Positions 6,230 through 12,702 of a stretch of DNA of 12,702 nucleotides are shown here, piece after piece. Origin of the DNA: Nostoc sp. GT001. GTDB taxonomy: Bacteria; Cyanobacteriota; Cyanobacteriia; Cyanobacteriales; Nostocaceae. The notes under the pieces are model-generated. The model searched no databases and had not been told where the DNA came from. It saw nothing but the letters and a program-made list of their open reading frames with translations. The stretch's first letter is position 1; each line of letters begins with the position of its first letter. Location of the stretch: NCBI RefSeq assembly GCF_030382115.1, contig NZ_JAUDRJ010000002.1, positions 209,311-222,012 of the forward strand, read 5' to 3'. A program made the position numbers and the translations under genes.

Positions 6230-9200
6230 TCAATTTTCCAACACAGATCCTACTACCTTCCCATTTTCCACAACAGCCGCACTTCGCTTAGGTAACAAAA
6301 ACCTACCAAACTTAGAATATAAAGCAGGTAAAACCAGCAAAGTTAACGCCGTAGAAGTAAACAACCCACCTAACACTACAATCGAAAGAGGTTGCAAAAT
6401 TTCCTTCCCTAGCCCCACTGAAATTATCAACGGAACTAAACCCAAAGCTGAAGTTAAAGATGTCATCAAAATAGCGTTGAGTCGTTCCATTGATCCAGCA
6501 ATTAATACTTCTTTTAAAGACATCCCTAACGCAACTTTTGTGGTGTAATTATCTACTAATAATAATCCGTTTCGAGTAGCCACACCAAACAAAGTTACAA
6601 ACCCTACCAATGAGGCTACAGAAACAACTCCACCTGTAAAAGCTACCGCAATTACTCCACCCACTAATGCAATGGGCAAGTTAATCATAATCATTGCTGT
6701 TGAAGCGATTGATTTCACAGAAAGATACATTAGTACTGTAATCACAACAAAGGAAATAGCACCGAAAACCAGAATATTTTGTGAAGCTCGTTCTTCTGCT
6801 TCAAATTGACCTCCATATTGGATAAAATAACCTGAAGGAAGTTGCACTTGTGCCTTAACTTTATTTTGAATATCTGTCACTACAGAGCGCAAATCTCTAC
6901 CTTTAGCATTAGCAGACACCACAATTAAACGCGAAACATTTTCCCGATTGATAGTATTAGGCCCAGTGCCATAGGCAACCGTAGCAACTTTAGCTAAGGG
7001 AATTTTATTACCATCAGGGGTATCAACTAACAAATTCTCAATTGTTTGTAGATTTTTGCGATACTGTGGTTGCAACCACACAACCAAATCAAAGCTTTGT
7101 TGCTTCTCTAAAACTTGAGAGACTACTCTTCCATTGAGCGCAGTTTCAATAATATTAGATAATTGTCCAATAGTTAAACCGTAGCGAGATGCAGCAACAC
7201 GGTCAAACTTAATTTGAATTTGTTCAATAGGAATTTGTGGTTCGAGTTGTAAATCTACAATTCCCGGAATAGATTTTATTGCGTCTTCAACTTGCTTTCC
7301 AAGCTTGCGAAGTTCTTCCAAGTCGGAACCAAAAATTTTGACCGCGATTTGACTCCTGACCCCAGACAAAATTTCATCAATACGGTGAGCAATAAATCCA
7401 CCAATATTGGATGCAGCCCCTGGTATTTTGTTAAACTCTTCCCGCAACCATTCTACGGTAGCTCCGCGATTTTTCATTCCTTTGTCACTCAACCCAATAT
7501 CAAGGTGAGCCAAATTCACAGGTGCAGCATCCGGATCATTGGGGGCGCGTCCGGCGCGTAATTGAATATACTTTAATCTAGGGTCGTCTTTGAGTTTATC
7601 TTCCAAAGCAAAAGCAGCACTATTGGTAGCTTCTAAAGATGTACCTGGGTAAAGTGCTAAAGTATTTACCAAAGTTGTTTCTTGGAATTCAGGTAAAAAT
7701 GCTCGTCCTAAAGTTGGGAAAATTATAATTGCTGCTATCATTCCCGCCGCAGCCACAGTAATAACAATTACCGAATTTCTGATAGCAAAATCGAGAAAAA
7801 GGTAATAAATCCTTTTACAAACTCTTGGTACAAAGGGTTCCCTGACTGACATTTTATTGTGAGGTAATAAAATTGCACATAAAGCCGGACTTACAAGCAG
7901 CGCTTCTAAGCTAGAAACTACAACTACCACCAGATAACTAAGACCCATCAGGCCAAAAATCCGACCTTCCACACCAGCAAGGGCAAATATTGGAGAAAAG
8001 ACGACAATAGTAATTAAAGTTGCCCCAATCAGAGATTCCTGGACTTCCTGTACTCCTTCAAAAACAATTTCCAGTACTGGACTAGGGTTGGGAGAGTATT
8101 TATTTTGTCGTAATAAACGAAAAACATTTTCTGCATAGACAATGGCATCATCGATCGCTGTACCAATGGCGATCGCTAATCCTCCCAAAGTCATTGTATT
8201 CAGCCCCAAGCCCAAAAAAGATAATACTTGCAATGAAAATATAAAGGTCAGGGCAAAATTCAACAGCACAACTCCAAGAGTCCGCCAATTCATTAAAAAA
8301 GGGATGAGGATAACTGCTGCAATGATACTACCTTCCACCAAGGCTGACCTGACATTTTCCACCGAAGTATCGATATAATCTGCTTGGCGGAAGGTTTGAT
8401 TTACTTTAATTTCTTTCGGTAAACCTGCTTTTAGCTCAGATATTGCGGCTTCAATAGCGCGGGTGACGGTGGGAGTATCAGCTAGGGGTTGTTTATTCAC
8501 CATCACCACAACAGCATCTTTCCCATTTAAACTACCATCGCCGATTTTCACAGCACCACCAATTTGCACTTGGGCGACATCTCCCAGGCGGACGGGCGTT
8601 CCTTGACGGGCGACAATGACAGATTGTTGAAGATCATCAAGGGATTCAATCCGCCCAATTCCCCGAATTAAAGTTTGTTTATCAGGAGTAGTTAAAAAGC
8701 CACCAGGAGCATTGACATTTGCCGCCTGTACAGCTTCACTTACCTGTTGTAAAGATACATTAAAAGCTTGTAGTTTGTTGAGGTCTACTAACACTTGATA
8801 CTGACGCACATCACCGCCATACACAAGTACTTGACTGACACCGGGAACTGCTAAAAGGCGATTCGTCACTTGCCAATCAACAATTCTGCGGACTTCCATG
8901 AGGTCGATTTTAGTGGCAGATTGATTATTGCCTTCTCCTTCCACAGTCAAGGCGTACTTTAATACAGTACCGATGGGAGAGCTAGTGGGAGCAATTCGTG
9001 GGGTTTCGACTCCTTCTGGTAGCTTGCTTACGGCTTGTTGCAGTCGTTCTTGTATCAACTGGCGGGCTTGAAAGATATCTGTTCCCCAGCCAAAAACAAC
9101 TCTGACTACAGAAAGTCCGGCTGAAGAAGAGGAACGAACGGTAGTTAAGCCTGGAGTTCCATTAATGGCACTTTCAATTGGTAATGTCACCAAAGATTCG

Positions 9201-9385
9201 ATTTCTTCTGGCGCTAGTCCAGGGGCTGCTGTCTCAATTTCGACTTGGGGAGGTGCAAAGGCTGGAAAAACATCCAGCGGCATTTTGGGAATGGTATTAA
9301 AGATGATGACTAATGTGGAAATGAGCGCAGCAATTACTATAAGCCAGCGTCGAGAAATTACCCATCTAGCAACTGTACTAATCAT
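6230..9385 (-). CDS. Heavy-metal efflux RND permease (CusA/CzcA family)
   Basis: The inner-membrane, proton-driven pump of a tripartite metal exporter; 1051 aa, the usual length for the family. It has TM1 (about 10-30), a large periplasmic porter domain with DVFPAFAPPQVEIETAAPG, TM2-6 from about 345, a second porter domain (about 560-860), and TM8-12 to the C-terminus with GVATRNGLLLVDNY near 960. The TM4 proton-relay segment reads AIGTAIDDAIVYAEN (406-420). Asp412 matches the second Asp of CzcA's DFGxxxDGA, but the first Asp is Ala406, the AxGxxxDxA form seen in CusA-type pumps. By eye, however, the three Cu/Ag-binding Met positions of CusA are not Met here; the Met672 equivalent is Glu671. 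Substrate is therefore uncertain. It is preceded on the same strand by its adaptor, 287 bp away. No clear Shine-Dalgarno precedes the ATG, but the MISTVARWVISRRW start is typical. Confidence 0.92.
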   Translation of the reverse strand: MISTVARWVISRRWLIVIAALISTLVIIFNTIPKMPLDVFPAFAPPQVEIETAAPGLAPEEIESLVTLPIESAINGTPGLTTVRSSSSAGLSVVRVVFGWGTDIFQARQLIQERLQQAVSKLPEGVETPRIAPTSSPIGTVLKYALTVEGEGNNQSATKIDLMEVRRIVDWQVTNRLLAVPGVSQVLVYGGDVRQYQVLVDLNKLQAFNVSLQQVSEAVQAANVNAPGGFLTTPDKQTLIRGIGRIESLDDLQQSVIVARQGTPVRLGDVAQVQIGGAVKIGDGSLNGKDAVVVMVNKQPLADTPTVTRAIEAAISELKAGLPKEIKVNQTFRQADYIDTSVENVRSALVEGSIIAAVILIPFLMNWRTLGVVLLNFALTFIFSLQVLSFLGLGLNTMTLGGLAIAIGTAIDDAIVYAENVFRLLRQNKYSPNPSPVLEIVFEGVQEVQESLIGATLITIVVFSPIFALAGVEGRIFGLMGLSYLVVVVVSSLEALLVSPALCAILLPHNKMSVREPFVPRVCKRIYYLFLDFAIRNSVIVITVAAAGMIAAIIIFPTLGRAFLPEFQETTLVNTLALYPGTSLEATNSAAFALEDKLKDDPRLKYIQLRAGRAPNDPDAAPVNLAHLDIGLSDKGMKNRGATVEWLREEFNKIPGAASNIGGFIAHRIDEILSGVRSQIAVKIFGSDLEELRKLGKQVEDAIKSIPGIVDLQLEPQIPIEQIQIKFDRVAASRYGLTIGQLSNIIETALNGRVVSQVLEKQQSFDLVVWLQPQYRKNLQTIENLLVDTPDGNKIPLAKVATVAYGTGPNTINRENVSRLIVVSANAKGRDLRSVVTDIQNKVKAQVQLPSGYFIQYGGQFEAEERASQNILVFGAISFVVITVLMYLSVKSIASTAMIMINLPIALVGGVIAVAFTGGVVSVASLVGFVTLFGVATRNGLLLVDNYTTKVALGMSLKEVLIAGSMERLNAILMTSLTSALGLVPLIISVGLGKEILQPLSIVVLGGLFTSTALTLLVLPALYSKFGRFLLPKRSAAVVENGKVVGSVLEN

Positions 9386-9672
9386 TTGGTTTTTGGTTAA
9401 GAAATGACGAAAGGTTTATTTATTCGTGATAAACGAGTAAGTAAATTTAAATATTAGGTGTGGCTGTTGCTAGCATTAAGCCCCAAATCAGCCCAAAGCG
9501 AACTATTCCTAAATAGGATATGAACAAACTACATTCTTATACTCTTTACGTCTGGAGCGTGAGATTTATAAACTGTCTGTTCACAATCTAAATAGTCTTG
9601 CTGTAGGTTGGTTTGATGTTAGAAAATTTAACAGAACCAAACTTCAGGTATTATCTGCAACTTCGCTAATCA
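9386..9672. other. Long gap between adaptor and RND genes
   Basis: Unusually long (287 bp) for an MFP-RND operon, and without a credible ORF. An imperfect hairpin (9610-9638: GGTT...TGTTA-7 nt-TAACA-AACC) lies about 35 bp after the adaptor stop on the transcribed strand. It has no T-run, so it is at best a weak attenuator or processing site. I see no convincing promoter for the RND gene, although one may exist. Confidence 0.4.
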
Positions 9673-11370
9673 CTAACCACCATCTGAATGTCGAGGACGA
9701 TCATGCTCCTCAAGATTTTTATCAGAAGTAGACAGGGTTGGTTGCTTGTGGTTGTCGAGATAAACCTCTGTTTCATAATTGAACCCGTCGTACTCTAAAT
9801 TACCTGCTGGTACTAAACGGGTACGACGATTAGACCAGAAAGCACCTCCCATGAAAGCAGCTACTACAAGTGCTACTCCTCCACCTGCTGTTAACCACAA
9901 AGGTAGTGGGAAACTGTTAGTTTTAACTTCAGTTTCTTCTGCATGAGAACCACTTTCTTCGTTGTGTTCTTCTTCTGGTTTACTATCACCCCGCAATGAT
10001 TGAGCGTAAAGTTGGGGTGCACGTTGGGTGACGATCGCATCTCCCTCAAACAAACCCGTCTTCACTTCAACCATGTCCCCAGAGGTTTGACCCAAGGTCA
10101 CTTCCGCAGATTGGAAAGCATTCCCATTTTGGACGTAGACCATTTTTTTCCCATTCGCATCGACTACAGCCGAGCTAGGAACCGCCAAAATAGGTGCGGA
10201 TGATTGGTTTGTTAGTACCTCCAATTCCGCAAACATTCCAGGTTTGAGTTGTCCGCCTGGGTTATTTACTTCAGCTTGTACTGAGACAACCCGTGTTTCC
10301 CCTTGTACTACCGCACCAATCTGTGTAATCTTTCCAGAAAAGGTACGGTCTGGTAAGCTAGCAACTTTTAGACTTACTCTTTGACCTACTTTTACTTTGT
10401 CTAAATCTTTTTCATAAATATTGGCTGTGGCAAAAACCCGACTATCATTGACAATAGTCATGAGTGTGCCACCTGCATCATTAAAAGTTTGACCAAGGGT
10501 AACTTGGCGATCGGCAACTTTACCGGAGATGGGAGCAGTCACTGTTACCAATCCTTTGGCATTGGGACGGTTCCCTATTTGTTGTAGTCTAGTATTATAA
10601 GCAGAATCACTAAGACGTAAACGCTCTTGTGCTACTTGAACAGCAGACTGAGCGCGTTTCATTTGGGCTTCGCTTTCAATGATATCTCGTCTGCTGTTAG
10701 CTGAGGTGAGTTTGGCTTTTGCTTCCGCTAATTGTGTTTGAGATTCGAGCGCGTTGCGACGTGGTAAAGCGCCTTCATTAGCTAACTGTAAATCCTTATT
10801 ATATTTTTCTTCAGCAAACGCTACCTGGCTTTGTGCTTGGGCAATGTCGGCGTTAGATATTTGTAAATACCTTTGATAATTTTGTTGAGCTAATCTGGAA
10901 TCGGCTTGCGCTTGCTGCAAAGAAGCTATAGCTTCCGCTCGTTTTTCTTGGGAACTAACCCGTAACTCCACCAAGTCAGGACTGGTAACAACGGCAAGGG
11001 GTTGACCTTTTTTGACTACAGCACCGGGTTCCACCAACAATTCAACCACTTTTGCCCCTGTAATTGGGGTATTCACTTCCACTTTTTGGCTAGGTAAGGT
11101 TTCAATTTGTCCAGTACTTTTAATACCCAAAGCCAGCTGTTGCCGTTTCACTGGTTCGACTTTAATTCCTAGCCTCTGGGCGGTTTCGGCATCAACTTCG
11201 ACAGAACCACTTGCTTCGCTTCCACCACCCTGAAATGAACTTCCACCGGTATGATCGTGTCCAGCACCAGCTAATACAGCCGTGGGAGTTGTCAGTAATA
11301 AAAGGCTCAGGAGTGTGCCGGAAACACAACGAATTACTGTAGGTGGTTGGAGACTGTTAGAGATTCCCAT
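9673..11370 (-). CDS. Periplasmic adaptor (MFP) of metal RND efflux with C-terminal membrane anchor
   Basis: The membrane-fusion subunit (CusB/CzcB-type) that links the RND pump to an outer-membrane channel; 565 aa, longer than the usual 380-450. A signal peptide (about 1-34, ending AVLA) is followed by GHDH (37-40). A first lipoyl/barrel half (about 75-130, with GAKVVELLVEPGAVVKKGQPL) leads to a coiled-coil hairpin (about 135-260, rich in Ala/Gln/Glu). Then come the second lipoyl half (VTAPISGKVADRQVTLGQ), a beta-barrel (about 310-390) and a membrane-proximal domain to about 455. An extra tail follows: an acidic His-containing linker (about 460-486), a transmembrane helix (about 487-512), SNRRTR, then about 50 polar residues. 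The positive charge after the helix suggests this tail is cytoplasmic. AAGGA about 13 nt before the ATG is a weak Shine-Dalgarno. No regulator gene is adjacent. Confidence 0.9.
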   Translation of the reverse strand: MGISNSLQPPTVIRCVSGTLLSLLLLTTPTAVLAGAGHDHTGGSSFQGGGSEASGSVEVDAETAQRLGIKVEPVKRQQLALGIKSTGQIETLPSQKVEVNTPITGAKVVELLVEPGAVVKKGQPLAVVTSPDLVELRVSSQEKRAEAIASLQQAQADSRLAQQNYQRYLQISNADIAQAQSQVAFAEEKYNKDLQLANEGALPRRNALESQTQLAEAKAKLTSANSRRDIIESEAQMKRAQSAVQVAQERLRLSDSAYNTRLQQIGNRPNAKGLVTVTAPISGKVADRQVTLGQTFNDAGGTLMTIVNDSRVFATANIYEKDLDKVKVGQRVSLKVASLPDRTFSGKITQIGAVVQGETRVVSVQAEVNNPGGQLKPGMFAELEVLTNQSSAPILAVPSSAVVDANGKKMVYVQNGNAFQSAEVTLGQTSGDMVEVKTGLFEGDAIVTQRAPQLYAQSLRGDSKPEEEHNEESGSHAEETEVKTNSFPLPLWLTAGGGVALVVAAFMGGAFWSNRRTRLVPAGNLEYDGFNYETEVYLDNHKQPTLSTSDKNLEEHDRPRHSDGG

Positions 11371-11537
11371 CGCTATTTTGTGTCCTTGAGTTACTATGGT
11401 CTGGATTTGTGCTTAGACGTTGGTTGACTTTTTAAGCGGGATTTCGAGAACTGCTTTTGGCAAGCAAGCGGTTTCACTCTTGTAATTTGTTCACGAAGCC
11501 AACTTAACCACTTAACTTAATAGTTTTTCACATAGAT

Positions 11538-11559
11538 ATGAAATTGGGATGAAATTAGG
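11538..11559 (-). promoter_or_regulatory. 11 bp tandem direct repeat, candidate response-regulator site upstream of the adaptor
   Basis: Plus strand ATGAAATTGGG and ATGAAATTAGG lie head to tail with 10 of 11 positions equal. Toward the adaptor this reads TTTCAT-N5-TTTCAT. An 11 bp period, one helical turn, is the classic layout for OmpR/PhoB-family response regulators. I recall an NTTCAT-type direct repeat for the cyanobacterial copper regulator CopR, but cannot check it here. The site is about 170 bp upstream of the adaptor ATG and the promoter itself is not clear. Confidence 0.4.
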
Positions 11560-11645
11560 ACAAGAGATTAGCAATGAAGCTCACCCACTAACTTGCAATG
11601 CTAATCCAGAAATATCCCCAACAACCACTCCACCAAGTATTTCTG

Positions 11646-11750
11646 TCACCAAACCACGAGCCGAAAAACTCCTGAAGCGATCGCAATACCCATCAACACT
11701 GGAAAAGCAACGAGAAATACGACAAAAAACGCTATTATATCTTTGCTCAA
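11646..11750 (-). other. Possible small or decayed membrane-protein ORF
   Basis: On the minus strand a frame from TTG (11750) to TGA (11646) encodes about 34 residues, almost entirely hydrophobic: SKDIIAFFVVFLVAFPVLMG and onward. A second hydrophobic stretch, LVTEILGGVVVGDISGLAL, lies just beyond in another frame. The two could be one gene split by a frameshift. There is no Shine-Dalgarno and I do not recognise the product. It may equally be chance composition. Confidence 0.2.
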
Positions 11751-11766
11751 AGAGCATTTGTAGTAT

Positions 11767-11946
11767 TTAATACTTTAAATTACCTCTTAGGATTTCTCGT
11801 AAATCTACTTCTACAGGATGCCCAAACCCCTTAGGTGTAGGTAGAAGAGGCTTGAGAATTAACCATTCAGCATCGCTTAAATCGCTTGGGTAGGGTTTGC
11901 GATACGGATTCTCAATTGTAGGTAGACGGCTCATCGACAACAACAT
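11767..11946 (-). pseudogene. N-terminal fragment of an IS5-family transposase
   Basis: A 59-codon minus-strand ORF from ATG (11946; a second ATG is at 11934) to TAA (11767). Residues 19-36, YPSDLSDAEWLILKPLLP, and the following KGFGHP-EVDLREIL are the recognisable start of cyanobacterial IS5-group transposases (DUF4096-type N-terminal domain). After REIL the match breaks off and a stop follows within seven codons. The catalytic DDE domain is absent, and I find no continuation in the sequence leading to the adaptor gene. No terminal inverted repeats are evident. It is an inactive remnant marking a past insertion between the efflux operon and the acetyltransferase gene. Confidence 0.7.
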
Positions 11947-12022
11947 AACTACACTCGATTTAGCCTATAACCTTAGTCAAGGCAGATTTAGTTCTCTTTA
12001 GATTTTGTTTACGAATCAGCTC

Positions 12023-12667
12023 TTATAACTCGATTTTTCTTATTACTTTAGCCGGGACACCGTATGCCAGGACACCATCAACTAGATCATTGACGACAAC
12101 CGCACCAGCTCCAATCAGCGTATTTCTACCTATCCGCACATTGTTTATGACTGTCGCTCCAATTCCTACCCAAGTTCCACTTCCCACAGTTACTCTTCCT
12201 CCTAAATGAACACCTGGGGAAATATGAACTCCATCTTCTATTACGCACTCATGGTCAACACTCGCACAACTATTAATAATCACATTTTGACCAATCTTTG
12301 CTTGAGAATTAACTATTGCTCCTGCTGCTATGACGGCTCCCGCTCCTATAGATACATCAGCAGCAATTGTTGCTTTTGGATGGATAGCATTTGCTAAAGT
12401 AAAACCTTTTATCTCAACTAATTGAGATAAATTTAATCGTGCCTGACAATTACCAAATCCAAAAATTATGTACTTAATGCTTTTATTATAAATATCTAAT
12501 TGTTCCTGTCCCCCAAGAATTGGCGCTCCGCAAAATTTTTCGCCACGACGCTGTGGATTCAGATCGTCAATAAAGCCGACAATTTCATAGTTTTCTTGTA
12601 ATCGGATTATATCTGCCACTACTAAGGCATGTCCCGAAGCACCCCATACCAACAATTTTGGAAGCAT
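12023..12667 (-). CDS. NeuD/PglD-family sugar O/N-acetyltransferase
   Basis: A cytoplasmic acyltransferase predicted to transfer an acetyl group from acetyl-CoA to an amino or hydroxyl group of a nucleotide sugar for surface-polysaccharide or glycan synthesis; 214 aa, the usual size. The N-terminal Rossmann-like PglD_N domain (1-80) begins LLVWGASGHALVVADII, the sugar-nucleotide-binding loop, with FIDD at 32-35. From about 95 the protein is a left-handed beta-helix of hexapeptide repeats (IGAGAVIAAGAIV, VGSGTWVGIGATV, IGRNTLIGAGAVV). The catalytic dyad His139-Glu140 lies in SVDHECVIEDGVHISPGVHLGG, aligning with PglD's active-site His. It ends YGVPAKVIRKIEL, a typical family terminus. No Shine-Dalgarno is obvious before the ATG. 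It shares no function with the metal genes and is separated from them by the transposase remnant. The exact sugar substrate cannot be inferred. Confidence 0.88.
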   Translation of the reverse strand: MLPKLLVWGASGHALVVADIIRLQENYEIVGFIDDLNPQRRGEKFCGAPILGGQEQLDIYNKSIKYIIFGFGNCQARLNLSQLVEIKGFTLANAIHPKATIAADVSIGAGAVIAAGAIVNSQAKIGQNVIINSCASVDHECVIEDGVHISPGVHLGGRVTVGSGTWVGIGATVINNVRIGRNTLIGAGAVVVNDLVDGVLAYGVPAKVIRKIEL

Positions 12668-12702
12668 AAAGGTTTATCTAAATAGTTAAGTCTCTTGTCT
12701 GT

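Larger units (their letters stand above)
11371..11766. other. Spacer upstream of the adaptor, no convincing gene
   Basis: About 400 bp with no supported gene. A plus-strand frame of 73 codons (11549-11770) is Thr/Pro/Lys-rich, has no motif or good Shine-Dalgarno, and lies opposite a hydrophobic minus-strand frame, so I treat it as spurious. Three CTTAA units occur at 11503-11520. The tandem repeat at 11538-11559, a HIP1 octamer (11677-11684) and the hydrophobic minus-strand ORF at 11646-11750 are the only other structures seen. Confidence 0.5.

Noticed and set aside
6189..6548. 119-codon plus-strand frame overlapping the 3' end of the RND gene
   Set aside because: It is antisense to conserved TM11-12 coding sequence; its composition reflects the opposite strand.
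9518..9541. Possible second SmtB-type operator (ATATGAAC...ATTCTTAT) between adaptor and RND genes
   Set aside because: The half-sites are 9 bp apart instead of 6, and only about 6 of 8 arm positions pair, so it does not fit the 12-2-12 geometry.
2017..11684. Six GCGATCGC octamers spread through coding and spacer DNA
   Set aside because: These are HIP1 sites, a general feature of many cyanobacterial genomes; useful for assigning the organism but not a local signal.
11549..11770. 73-codon plus-strand frame upstream of the adaptor
   Set aside because: Thr/Pro/Lys-rich with no domain, begins inside the tandem repeat, and lies opposite a hydrophobic frame that looks at least as protein-like.

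Overview
The window looks like chromosomal or plasmid DNA from a filamentous, heterocyst-type cyanobacterium (Nostoc/Tolypothrix/Calothrix-like). The evidence is: six perfect GCGATCGC (HIP1) octamers, at 2017, 2611, 4221, 5417, 8169 and 11677, where about 0.2 would be expected by chance; a Nostoc-style palindromic repeat at 3171-3207; a SmtB/ZiaR repressor paired with a ZiaA-type pump; and a cyanobacterial group 2 (SigB-type) sigma factor. I saw no rRNA, tRNA or CRISPR array.

Left part (166-3165): a divergent zinc-responsive pair. The SmtB/ArsR repressor reads leftward. A P1B-2 Zn/Cd/Pb-type ATPase with two tandem heavy-metal-binding domains reads rightward. The 111-129 bp between them hold a clear 12-2-12 inverted repeat of the SmtB/ZiaR operator type.

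Middle-left (3166-4885): a 325 bp spacer with a palindromic repeat and a 121 bp MITE-like element. Then comes a short cation diffusion facilitator (CDF) that lacks the usual cytoplasmic C-terminal domain. It is followed by a small exported, C-terminally anchored protein of unknown function whose predicted mature N-terminus is a histidine.

Middle (4915-11370, all minus strand): a two-gene tripartite-efflux set, in the order adaptor (MFP) then heavy-metal RND permease, followed by a group 2 sigma factor. No outer-membrane channel gene is present, so a TolC-like protein encoded elsewhere would be needed. An 11 bp tandem direct repeat upstream of the adaptor is a candidate response-regulator site.

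Right edge (11371-12702): a decayed spacer with a 59-codon N-terminal remnant of an IS5-family transposase, then a complete NeuD/PglD-type sugar acetyltransferase. That last gene belongs to surface-polysaccharide metabolism and probably marks the end of the metal region.

Together the genes describe a layered metal-export locus. The P-type ATPase and the CDF move metal out of the cytoplasm, and the RND/MFP pair can carry it across the outer membrane. The exported protein and the His-rich segments of the ATPase and adaptor are candidate periplasmic or linker metal binders. Most components belong to known families. The least explained parts are the exported protein at 4268-4885, the membrane-anchored adaptor tail, and the regulatory repeats upstream of the adaptor and of the sigma factor.
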